Origin: Terriglobia bacterium
GTDB taxonomy: Bacteria; Acidobacteriota; Terriglobia; UBA7540
Direction of reading: 5' to 3'
Length of the DNA stretch: 32,223 nucleotides
NCBI GenBank assembly: GCA_030037755.1
Contig: JASHQD010000244.1
Coordinates: forward strand, 1-32,223
A model generated the notes under the pieces. That model was not told the DNA's origin. It did no database searches and was given only the letters and a program-made list of their open reading frames with translations. Shown piece by piece: positions 24,764 through 32,223 of this stretch; the first letter of the stretch is position 1, and every line of letters starts with the position of its first letter. A program made the translations under genes and the position numbers.

Positions 24764-25434
24764 TTCGGAAGCCCCGTGATCCGCAAGCCGGCGCTGTGCA
24801 CCTTGTGCTTGATATTCAGTGTGATCAGCAGCGCAGTGATCTGCTCGACGATGCGGGCGTTTTCGAGAGCACCTGCGTTCACGGCGCGCACTCCCGGGAT
24901 CTTCTCCGCCAGTTCCGATGCGGTCTCGCGAGCTTGCTGATCATCGCTGCAGACCAGCACGTCGCAGTCGACCGGTCCCTCGCCTTTCAGCAGCTCCGCA
25001 GAGACGCTGTGAAACGCGGCTGCCACTTTGACGTGGTCGGGGAGCAACTCTGCCGCCTGTTGAGCCGCCGATCCCTGCCATACGCCAAGAGTACGCGTTG
25101 CGCGTCCGCCGATGCTCGCGGCGAGCGGCACGGTGGCGTCGATCACCACAGCGCCGGGCCGGAACGACGACTTCAGATCCTTGAGTAAGGCCGCTTGTCC
25201 CTCAAAGGGCACGGTGAGCACGACAACGTCGGCGACGGCAACCGCCTCCGCGTTCGTGGCTGCGGTGACGTTGACGCCGGGACCGCATTGCGACCGGATT
25301 TCCTCCGCGGCTCGTTGGGCGCGAGCGGCGTCACGCGAGCCGATCACGATCGTCTCGCCGGCGCGGGCCCAGCGTGAAGCAAGCCCGAGCCCGAGAGGTC
25401 CGGTCCCGCCGACAATGGCAATGGTGACACTCAT
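24760..25434 (-). CDS. npdG: NADPH-dependent F420 reductase
   Basis: MSVTIAIVGGTGPLGLGLASRWARAGETIVIGSRDAARA; VLTVPFEGQAALLKDL; AFHSVSAELLKGEGPVDCDVLVCSDD. Start 25434 overlaps cofE stop (ATGA). Confidence 0.9.
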   Translation of the reverse strand: MSVTIAIVGGTGPLGLGLASRWARAGETIVIGSRDAARAQRAAEEIRSQCGPGVNVTAATNAEAVAVADVVVLTVPFEGQAALLKDLKSSFRPGAVVIDATVPLAASIGGRATRTLGVWQGSAAQQAAELLPDHVKVAAAFHSVSAELLKGEGPVDCDVLVCSDDQQARETASELAEKIPGVRAVNAGALENARIVEQITALLITLNIKHKVHSAGLRITGLPK

Positions 25435-26192
25435 CGAAATAGATCGTGCTCCGGATCGCGAATAAGATCGACGCCGCGGCCGCGGGCGCGCTTGTAATCG
25501 AATCCGCGGATGACGCACGCCGGAATGCGCGAGAGCTTCCCGCAAGCGAGTCCGGCCATCGCGGCCAGTTCGTCGGCCACTGCCTCGCGAGTGACCTGAA
25601 GCTTGTAGCCGTAAGGATCGCGGTGACCGCGCGCGTCGCGAAAGACGGACATTCCCGCGCAGCCGATCGCTACTTCCGTCAGACCTTCGCGCCACGGGCG
25701 ACCGAAGCTGTCCGTGATGATGACCGGCAAATAGATTCCCGCCTCTTTCAGAATGTCGCGATGCAGCCGCGCGGCCGACGCGTCAGGCGCCAGCGGGAGC
25801 AGTGCGGCGCTGCTGCCGCCGTCCACGTTGGAAACGTCAACTCCGCTCTGCGCGCAGATTAGCCCCTTGCGGCCGTGGCGCGTTTCGGTGATCAGCACGC
25901 CATGCCTTTTGCGCACGATGCGGCGGCTCTCCGCAAGCGCGAGTGCGATCACCCTTGGATCGCGCCTGTACTTCCGTCCCCAGCGCCTCATCGCGGCGGT
26001 CGGTTTGATGCTGTCGAGCGCCACGAGACGTCCCTCAGCCTTGGAAACGATCTTGTGGGTGACCACCAGAATGTCGCCCTCGATCAGTTGCAGGCCTTGC
26101 CGCTCGATGGCCGCGAGAAGCACCTGGGCCAGAGCGTCGCCGGGTTTCACTTCGCCGATGCCCAGCACGGGAATAGCGCGAAGTTCGCTCAT
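25431..26192 (-). CDS. cofE: coenzyme F420-0:L-glutamate ligase
   Basis: GIGEVKPGDALA, DILVVTHKIVSKAEGRLV, GVDVSNVDGGSSAALLPLAPDASA, ITDSFGRPWREGLTEVAIGCAG. Start 26192 overlaps cofC stop. Confidence 0.93.
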   Translation of the reverse strand: MSELRAIPVLGIGEVKPGDALAQVLLAAIERQGLQLIEGDILVVTHKIVSKAEGRLVALDSIKPTAAMRRWGRKYRRDPRVIALALAESRRIVRKRHGVLITETRHGRKGLICAQSGVDVSNVDGGSSAALLPLAPDASAARLHRDILKEAGIYLPVIITDSFGRPWREGLTEVAIGCAGMSVFRDARGHRDPYGYKLQVTREAVADELAAMAGLACGKLSRIPACVIRGFDYKRARGRGVDLIRDPEHDLFR

Positions 26193-26890
26193 GAAGTTGC
26201 GGGCGCGCCAAGGGCGGTGGCTGCGCCGCCCGTTGCCAGCCGCTCGGGCAGGTTCCATGAAAGCAGCAGCCGCTGGCTTCTGGTTCGCACTGGCTCGCGA
26301 AGCAACGCGGCGAGATCGGCAGGATTGTCCACGTCCAGACCGATTCCGGGCAGCTGCAACACCGACGACGGGCACCCGGACACCTGCGCCGCACGTTGGT
26401 GTGGCTTGAAGCTGTCGTTGCCGAAGCGCAACGGGAAGAGATCGGCCGGGCGCCGGAGCACGGCGTTTGTTCCGCGTCCGTCGCCGGCGGGTACGAGCAC
26501 CGACCCGCGCTTATGGCTCGGAGGCAGTGCGGCCAGCACGGCCTGGAGTTCGGTCGATGTGACCAGAGGAACGTCGGCGGGGATCACCATGGTGCTGGCG
26601 GCGCCGAGCCCGACGGCTATCGACGTGGCTTCGGCAATCGCCGCCGTCTCGCCGGCGCATTCTCGATCCTCGATGATGTCGAATCCGTGGCTCTGTGCCG
26701 CGCTCCTCACGGCGCTGTCTCCGGTCACCACGGCGACAGCCGGACGATCGCGCCAGCCGGCGAATACTGCCAGCACATCATCGAGCATCGCAGCTGCCAG
26801 GGCCGACCGCTCTTCGGGATCGAGCGCGGGCGAGAGGCGTTGCTTGGCGCCGACGAATCCCTTCATCGGAATGAGAATGATGCAATCCAT
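26189..26890 (-). CDS. cofC: 2-phospho-L-lactate (or PEP/3-phosphoglycerate) guanylyltransferase, CofC/FbiD-like
   Basis: ILIPMKGFVGAKQRLSPALDPEERSALAAAMLDDVL; MVIPADVPLVTSTEL; GTNAVLRRPADLFPLRFGNDSFKPH. Confidence 0.9.
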   Translation of the reverse strand: MDCIILIPMKGFVGAKQRLSPALDPEERSALAAAMLDDVLAVFAGWRDRPAVAVVTGDSAVRSAAQSHGFDIIEDRECAGETAAIAEATSIAVGLGAASTMVIPADVPLVTSTELQAVLAALPPSHKRGSVLVPAGDGRGTNAVLRRPADLFPLRFGNDSFKPHQRAAQVSGCPSSVLQLPGIGLDVDNPADLAALLREPVRTRSQRLLLSWNLPERLATGGAATALGAPATS

Positions 26891-26924
26891 CTCAGTCGTT
26901 GAGCGCGTGCAGGAAAATGCGATG

Positions 26925-27881
26925 TCACACGGTTGCGGAGCGCGCTCTTCGTTTGATCGATCGTGCTGCGGCCAACGCTTCGCGCGCCAGCGATGACTTC
27001 TCGTGATCGGTTCGCATCAGGATGTTGGCTGCGCGAAACTGAACGCCCCAAGCGTTCGATGGCGCCGCGCTCGCGGTGTCCTTCGGCGCTACCAGCAGAA
27101 CATCCAGGAACTCACGATAGGCCTGGGCAACTCCGGAGGTTGACACGGACAGGCCTTGTGCCTGCATCAGGTCGCCCGCCGGACCGGAGACGGCCGCGCT
27201 TCCCACGATAGGGCTCACCGCCACGACAGGTGCGTTCGTGGACGCCAGCGCATCCGCGATCCCGGAGATCGCCAGAATCGGCCCGATGCTTGTGATCGGG
27301 TTACTGGGCGCAACCAGCACCGCCTCGGCTGACCGAATCGCCTCTGTGACCCCTGGCGCGGGTCGCGCGCTCTCCGCGCCCACGAATCGTACGCGCTCGA
27401 CGGCGGGCCGGAAGCGCTCGCGGACGAAGTATTCCTGGAAGCTGAGCTCGCCTCGATCCGTGAGCACACGCGTTTCGACCGGCGAATCACTCATGGGCAG
27501 CACCGCGGAGCGAATGGACAAGCCGCGCGCGATCTCCCCTGTTGCCTCGCTGAGCGAGTGGCCGTGGCTGAGAAGACGCGTGCGCGTCAGGTGCGTAGCG
27601 AGATCCCGGTCGCCGAGTTGGAACCAGACGGACTCACCCAGGCGCGCCATGGCATCGCGGCAGTGAAAGGTGTCGCCGTCCACGCCCCAGCCGCGCTCGC
27701 GGCTCAGGATGCCGGCAAGAGCGTAGGTGATTGAATCAAGGTCGGGTGAAACACGCAGACCCCACCACACGAGGTCATCGCCCGTGTTCACAATGACGAC
27801 GAGTTCTTCGGCCGGCAGAACGTGGCTGAGTCCGAGAACGAACTTCGCGCCGCCGGTGCCGCCTGTGAGAACCGCAATCAT
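26925..27881 (-). CDS. cofD: 2-phospho-L-lactate transferase CofD/FbiA
   Basis: MIAVLTGGTGGAKFVLGLSHVL; VIVNTGDDLVWWGLRVSPDLDSITYALAG; LVAPSNPITSIGPILAISG. Confidence 0.93.
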   Translation of the reverse strand: MIAVLTGGTGGAKFVLGLSHVLPAEELVVIVNTGDDLVWWGLRVSPDLDSITYALAGILSRERGWGVDGDTFHCRDAMARLGESVWFQLGDRDLATHLTRTRLLSHGHSLSEATGEIARGLSIRSAVLPMSDSPVETRVLTDRGELSFQEYFVRERFRPAVERVRFVGAESARPAPGVTEAIRSAEAVLVAPSNPITSIGPILAISGIADALASTNAPVVAVSPIVGSAAVSGPAGDLMQAQGLSVSTSGVAQAYREFLDVLLVAPKDTASAAPSNAWGVQFRAANILMRTDHEKSSLAREALAAARSIKRRARSATV

Positions 27882-27909
27882 AAGGGATCAATACCCTCGA
27901 AGCGCCCTC

Positions 27910-27933
27910 GTAGAGCCGGCCTTCAGGCCGGCA
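27910..27933. repeat. 24-bp hairpin repeat copy 2 (GTAGAGCCGGCCTTCAGGCCGGCA), inverted relative to copy 1
   Basis: 7-bp perfect stem GCCGGCC-TTCA-GGCCGGC; sits between the M24 stop and cofD. Confidence 0.75.
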
Positions 27934-27936
27934 GCC

Positions 27937-29052
27937 TCAGCGCCCGTAAATTCCCCACGGAACTTCGGCCAGGCACTCGCCCTCGTTTTTCCCCACCCGA
28001 TACGTGTCCTGGGTGTAAAGACACACCTGGCCCTGAGGATCGATGACCTGCGGATGAAAGGAGAGGATCATGTTCTCGCGCAGTTCGATATCGCTCCCGG
28101 CTCCGACGGACGGACGCTCGATCATCGTCATGCCGATGGAGTGGCCTGACAGGTGCCCAAGGCTGAATCCCTGACGCTCGAAAACCTCAGCCGAGGCGCG
28201 ATGTACCGCGCTGGCGCGTTCGCCGTCCCGCATCAGCCGGCGGGCGGCTTCGAGAGCTTCCGGATAGAACTTGCTCATCGCCGTGGCTTGCCGGCCCATG
28301 CGGCCCTGAATCAGCGGGCGGGAGAACTCCACCCAGTATCCGTCCTCGCCGGTGATTTCGAGCGAATAGAGCAGCAGATCGTCGGGATGGACCGCCCGGC
28401 CGCCCGGCACCTTGAAATGGGCCTCGGCCTCGCCGTGCGTGCCTGAGAGCACGATGTTCATCATGCGCGGGCCGGCGCCGTGAGCAAAGAAGCACTCTAC
28501 GGCGGGAGCCATGATCTCGGCTTCGGTCCGGCCGGGCTGGTAGGCCTCCACAAGTTTCCGGAATCCCTCGACGATGACCGACATGCTGTCATACACAGAA
28601 TCCAGTTCTTCGTCGCTTTTTACGGCGCGCGCCATGTCGAATTGAAAATCGAAAGGCACCGCCTCGACGCTGCCTGTGGCAAGCTCGCGATAATCGCGCA
28701 CCGGCATGATGTAATCGAGCCCGTATACACCGAGGCGCTTCCAGCCGCGCGACTGTGCCGCATCGCGGAGCCATTTCCCGGGCACATCGGCCCAGACCTG
28801 GTTCTTGACCCACGGCTTGCTCTTGTCGCCGATCCAGCGGGCTTCGCTGGGGAAGAGCAGCGTGGGATCGCCTTCGAGCGGCAGCAGCGTGTATGCATAC
28901 CGATGAACGATCTCGAATCCGGAGACGTAGCGCACGGCGCCTTCGAAGCCGGCGTACTGATTTCCGCAAACCAGCAGGCAGTCGATGCCTTCGGACGCCA
29001 TGGCGTTCCGGAGGTTCCGGTAGCGGCGATCGATCTCGGTTTGGCTTGGCAT
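27937..29052 (-). CDS. M24 (creatinase/aminopeptidase P fold) family protein, degenerate metal ligands
   Basis: Overall M24 layout with GHLSGHSIGMTMIERP and C-terminal ENMILSFHP, but the canonical two-Asp segment reads YSLEITGEDGYWVEFSR. Confidence 0.8.
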   Translation of the reverse strand: MPSQTEIDRRYRNLRNAMASEGIDCLLVCGNQYAGFEGAVRYVSGFEIVHRYAYTLLPLEGDPTLLFPSEARWIGDKSKPWVKNQVWADVPGKWLRDAAQSRGWKRLGVYGLDYIMPVRDYRELATGSVEAVPFDFQFDMARAVKSDEELDSVYDSMSVIVEGFRKLVEAYQPGRTEAEIMAPAVECFFAHGAGPRMMNIVLSGTHGEAEAHFKVPGGRAVHPDDLLLYSLEITGEDGYWVEFSRPLIQGRMGRQATAMSKFYPEALEAARRLMRDGERASAVHRASAEVFERQGFSLGHLSGHSIGMTMIERPSVGAGSDIELRENMILSFHPQVIDPQGQVCLYTQDTYRVGKNEGECLAEVPWGIYGR

Positions 29053-29082
29053 GAGAATATCGTCCGCCGCTTTCGCCGGCGT

Positions 29083-30324
29083 CTAGGCTACCTCGCACAA
29101 TTCCGCAGCCGTGAGGGCATAGATCCTGGTGATGTCAACCAGGGTCCCGATACTTACCTTTTCGCCCTCGGCGTCCCGCGGGCCGCTGGACGGGCCGTAG
29201 TTGACCGTCTCGATCCCGAAGCGCGTCAGCACGGAGGCGTCGGACGACCACAGCACAGTATCCCGCTTCACAGCTTCGCCAGTCACGCGCCGGTGATTCG
29301 ATTCGATCGCTTTCACCATGGGATGGCTGCCGCTGATTTCGGCGCCGGGAACCGAGACGTAGGTCTCTGATTCGATTCCGTAAGCAGGAAACCGGCTGCG
29401 GAGAGTCGCGACAAGACTGTCGATCTCGCGGCGCGCGTCGTTCATGGGGATTGTTGGCGGCACACGCACGTCCAAAAACAGATGGGTGCGCTCCGGGGTC
29501 CGGCTGGCGCGCCAGGCATGGCCGCCGCGGATGCCGCCCAGGTTAACGATCCCACGCTTGTTGCCGTAAGCGGCGCGCTCGCTCCAACCCGGCAACCATT
29601 CGAGCACGGCCGCGACCACGTCATGCATGCGCCGGATCGAATTCTCCTGCTGGCGCCCGCTGCTGAAGCCTGTGTGCATGAACGGGCCGTGGGTGGAGAT
29701 GCGGACCCATAACGACCCGTAGTGCCCGAGGACCAATTGCATGTCCGTGGGCTCGCCGAGAATGCACATGTCGGGAACCACGCCATGGGTCACAAGGTAG
29801 TGGCTGCCGACGCCGTACCCGCGGAACTCGCGGCCCACAAACTCCTCGCCCCACTGGGTCTTTTCAATCTCGCCGACGACCGCCGCCAGGATGATGTCGC
29901 CGCGCAGCCGGACTCCCGCAGCCTGGAGCGCCTTGACAGCTTGAATGTAGCAGACCAGGGCGCCTTTCATGTTGTAAATTCCGAGGCCGTACACGATTCC
30001 GCCTTCGACCACCGCCCTGGGCTTATACCCGCGCCCGGTCAGATGCGGCTCCTCGCCGGAATACGACGTGTCCATGTGCCCGTTGAACATCAGGCTGCGC
30101 CCGCCGCCCGTGCCCTTCCAGCGGCCGATCACGTTGGCGCGTCCCTCCTCGACTTCCTGCCAGCTCACGGCCAGTCCCATACCCTCGAACGTCCGGCGCA
30201 TGTAGCCGCTCATGCCGCTCTCGAAGCCCGTTGGGCTCGGGATGTTGATCACGTCGCGCGACATGGCGACGATATCGTCTTCATTGACCTGGTCCAGGAT
30301 GGCTTGTTCGATGGCAGACTTCAT
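29083..30324 (-). CDS. M20 family metallopeptidase (ArgE/DapE/CPG2-like)
   Basis: LMFNGHMDTSYSGEE (HxD), AAVVGEIEKTQWGEEF, CILGEPTDMQLVLGHYGSLWVRISTHGPFMHTG. Confidence 0.85.
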   Translation of the reverse strand: MKSAIEQAILDQVNEDDIVAMSRDVINIPSPTGFESGMSGYMRRTFEGMGLAVSWQEVEEGRANVIGRWKGTGGGRSLMFNGHMDTSYSGEEPHLTGRGYKPRAVVEGGIVYGLGIYNMKGALVCYIQAVKALQAAGVRLRGDIILAAVVGEIEKTQWGEEFVGREFRGYGVGSHYLVTHGVVPDMCILGEPTDMQLVLGHYGSLWVRISTHGPFMHTGFSSGRQQENSIRRMHDVVAAVLEWLPGWSERAAYGNKRGIVNLGGIRGGHAWRASRTPERTHLFLDVRVPPTIPMNDARREIDSLVATLRSRFPAYGIESETYVSVPGAEISGSHPMVKAIESNHRRVTGEAVKRDTVLWSSDASVLTRFGIETVNYGPSSGPRDAEGEKVSIGTLVDITRIYALTAAELCEVA

Positions 30325-30375
30325 CGACCCTCCCCGGCGCGCGATGAGGACGGGATGAGCGAGCGGAAGCGCCGT

Positions 30376-30948
30376 TTAGAAGCCGGTACGAAAGTCGAAG
30401 AGCTCATGGAGCGTAAGCTGCCAGCCTGGAAACAGAGGTGAGGTCAGGGTCTGATTCCCCGAGAGAATCGAGTGAAAGTAGTACTTACCGTTTTCGAGCT
30501 TTAAGGTCTCGACCGTTTTGGCATCAGGATCCAGGAACCAAACCCAGGGTACGCCGGCCTCGGCGTACAAGGCCAGCTTCGTGGCTCGATCGTGAGCCGC
30601 GGTGGACGGCGAGAGAATTTCAACAACGAGATCCGGCGGACCAGCGATGTTATTAGCTTCAATAATCGCGGCTCGTTCCTTCCTGATGAACATCAGGTCC
30701 GGTTGTAGCGCAGTGTCGGCCGCCAGAACGACGTCCAAAGGGGCGAAATAGAACTGCCCGACATCATGGGTTTTGGAATATAAGCTGAGGCTGGAAGATA
30801 AATTCCACAGTGTCCGTTGATGCTTGACGTTTGGAGATGGTGACACGTGAACCTCCCCATGAACCAGTTCGTAGCGCCTTCCGTCATCGGGGAGCCGGCG
30901 GAACTCGTCGTAGGTCAGCCGGATGATGACTTCGGTTCCCATGGCCAT
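30376..30948 (-). CDS. Uma2 family endonuclease (DUF820, PD-(D/E)XK)
   Basis: LTYDEFRRLPDDGRRYELVHGEVHVSPSP, LQPDLMFI, PPDLVVEILSPSTAAHDRATKLALYAEAGVPWVWFLDP. Confidence 0.9.
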   Translation of the reverse strand: MAMGTEVIIRLTYDEFRRLPDDGRRYELVHGEVHVSPSPNVKHQRTLWNLSSSLSLYSKTHDVGQFYFAPLDVVLAADTALQPDLMFIRKERAAIIEANNIAGPPDLVVEILSPSTAAHDRATKLALYAEAGVPWVWFLDPDAKTVETLKLENGKYYFHSILSGNQTLTSPLFPGWQLTLHELFDFRTGF

Positions 30949-30950
30949 GA

Positions 30951-32129
30951 TTATACACGCCGGAAATCGTCGGGATAAGAGCACAGCTTCTCGCTCGGGC
31001 CACCGCCGATGAGGAAGTTGTCCTCGACGCGCAATCCTCCGCCGCCCTCCCAGTACGCCGCGGGCTCGATCGCAAGCACCATGCCCGACCGCATCACTCC
31101 GCCGCCGGCTTGATGCGCGTAGGGCGGCTCATGGCCGCGCGCGCCGACGCCATGCGCGATCGGATGCGACGGCTGGCCTGGGTACCCTCCGGCCTCGATT
31201 CGTGCGCGGACGAGCCGGTCGAGTTCCGCAAAGCTTGCACCGTCGCGCGCGAAATCTGCGGCCTCGCGCATCGTCGCCAGCAAAAGATCGAGCAGCTCGG
31301 AATAGCGCGGCGTCAGAGTGCCGGGGCACAAGTTCTTCGTCAGATCGGTCCAATAGCCGTCCGCGCAGACCCATAGCTCGACGAGGGTCGGCTCATGCTC
31401 CTGCACCGGACGCGATCCGGTAGCCGTAAACGTGGCGATCCCCGGTCCTGACCACACCAGGGTGAACGCTCGGGCCATTTCCACCACGCCCCTGTAGCCT
31501 ACGCCGACGGCATGAATGTGTCCCTCGATCATGGCGCCGACCTCGCTCTCCTTCATGCCCGGCTGTATGCGGTCACGGGCGTATTCCATGCCCAGCGTAG
31601 CGAGTTCGTTCGCCATCCGCATGCGCTCGACTTCCTGTTCCGTCTTAATGGCGCGTGCCTCCGAAAGTAGCGGTGTGGCATCGATGACTTCTCGGGCGAC
31701 GATGCGGAAGGCGTCGAAATAGCCCTGCGTGTAGACGGTTGGCTCGCCCACCATGCGATCGCAGCCTTGCGAGAAATTCGAAAGCTCGATTCCCACGCGT
31801 CTCATGAGCCGCCGCTCGCGCAGAACGTCCAGGCACAGGTCGAGCGAGCGCGCGACCGGCGGCCGCGGGTCGGACGGATGATAGCCGGCGAAGGTTCGGA
31901 TGTCGCCTGTCCACGCGTTGCGTTGCGCGTCTTTCAATTGCGGATCGAGGGCGATCAGGGTGGGCTCACCATCCGCCGGGAAGACGGCCGCGGCGTAGCC
32001 TTTCATCGGCCAGTAGTTCGTGAGGTAAAGGACGTTGTCCGGCGCGCGCGCCACGATGGCATCGAGGTGCTGCTCCCGCAGCATCCGGCGGACGCGCTCG
32101 AGTTTTGGACGATCGACAGGGTAGGGCAT
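30951..32129 (-). CDS. M24 family peptidase (Xaa-Pro aminopeptidase-like)
   Basis: DNVLYLTNYWPMKGYA; DGYWTDLTKNL; HPIAHGVGARGHEPP; GMVLAIEPAAYWEGGGGLRVEDNFLI. Confidence 0.88.
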   Translation of the reverse strand: MPYPVDRPKLERVRRMLREQHLDAIVARAPDNVLYLTNYWPMKGYAAAVFPADGEPTLIALDPQLKDAQRNAWTGDIRTFAGYHPSDPRPPVARSLDLCLDVLRERRLMRRVGIELSNFSQGCDRMVGEPTVYTQGYFDAFRIVAREVIDATPLLSEARAIKTEQEVERMRMANELATLGMEYARDRIQPGMKESEVGAMIEGHIHAVGVGYRGVVEMARAFTLVWSGPGIATFTATGSRPVQEHEPTLVELWVCADGYWTDLTKNLCPGTLTPRYSELLDLLLATMREAADFARDGASFAELDRLVRARIEAGGYPGQPSHPIAHGVGARGHEPPYAHQAGGGVMRSGMVLAIEPAAYWEGGGGLRVEDNFLIGGGPSEKLCSYPDDFRRV

Positions 32130-32148
32130 CAGGCTCTCAATTCCGCCC

Positions 32149-32223
32149 CTACGATTGCAGCGCCCAGGACGCTTCCTTGCCCCTCACCAGCCGCCACATC
32201 GCCGCATGCAGGGGGGCGGAGAC
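32149..32223 (-). CDS. 3' end of a truncated upstream CDS (...LHAAMWRLVRGKEASWALQS*)
   Basis: Open minus-strand frame to the window edge, stop 19 bp before the M24 start; family not recognised. Confidence 0.35.
   Translation of the reverse strand, partial: VSAPLHAAMWRLVRGKEASWALQS

Overview
The window looks like a stretch of GC-rich bacterial chromosome. Gene content and intergenic style suggest Acidobacteriota, but this is inference because no rRNA or marker search was possible. Housekeeping genes: rimO, yacG, pgpA, cinA, thpR, a BrxA/B bacilliredoxin, cdd. There is a two-gene ABC exporter whose motifs fit a heterodimer, and a block of secreted repeat proteins (alkaline-phosphatase superfamily, FG-GAP, TPR, GloVer, and a 1305-aa UnbV/redoxin/TPR fusion). 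A minus-strand run encodes coenzyme F420 genes (cofD-cofC-cofE-npdG) with two M24 proteins, one M20 peptidase and a Uma2 nuclease. The most unusual signal is between the genes. At least seven intergenic sites carry degenerate arrays phased at 7 bp (sometimes 8 bp), often as inverted pairs, and they frequently contain the stop codon of the adjacent gene. One inverted pair (28 of 32 positions matching) brackets a 139-aa four-helix-bundle/S23 (23S rRNA intervening-sequence-protein-like) gene inserted between the two ABC exporter genes, giving a compact ~530-bp IVS-like element. Other repeats are a REP-like GTAGCGGCGGTGTCC family (including a perfect 30-bp inverted repeat overlapping the rimO stop), a 24-bp hairpin repeat bracketing the cof block, and a MITE-like palindrome. 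A decayed plsY start and a consensus CRP-like palindrome are also visible.
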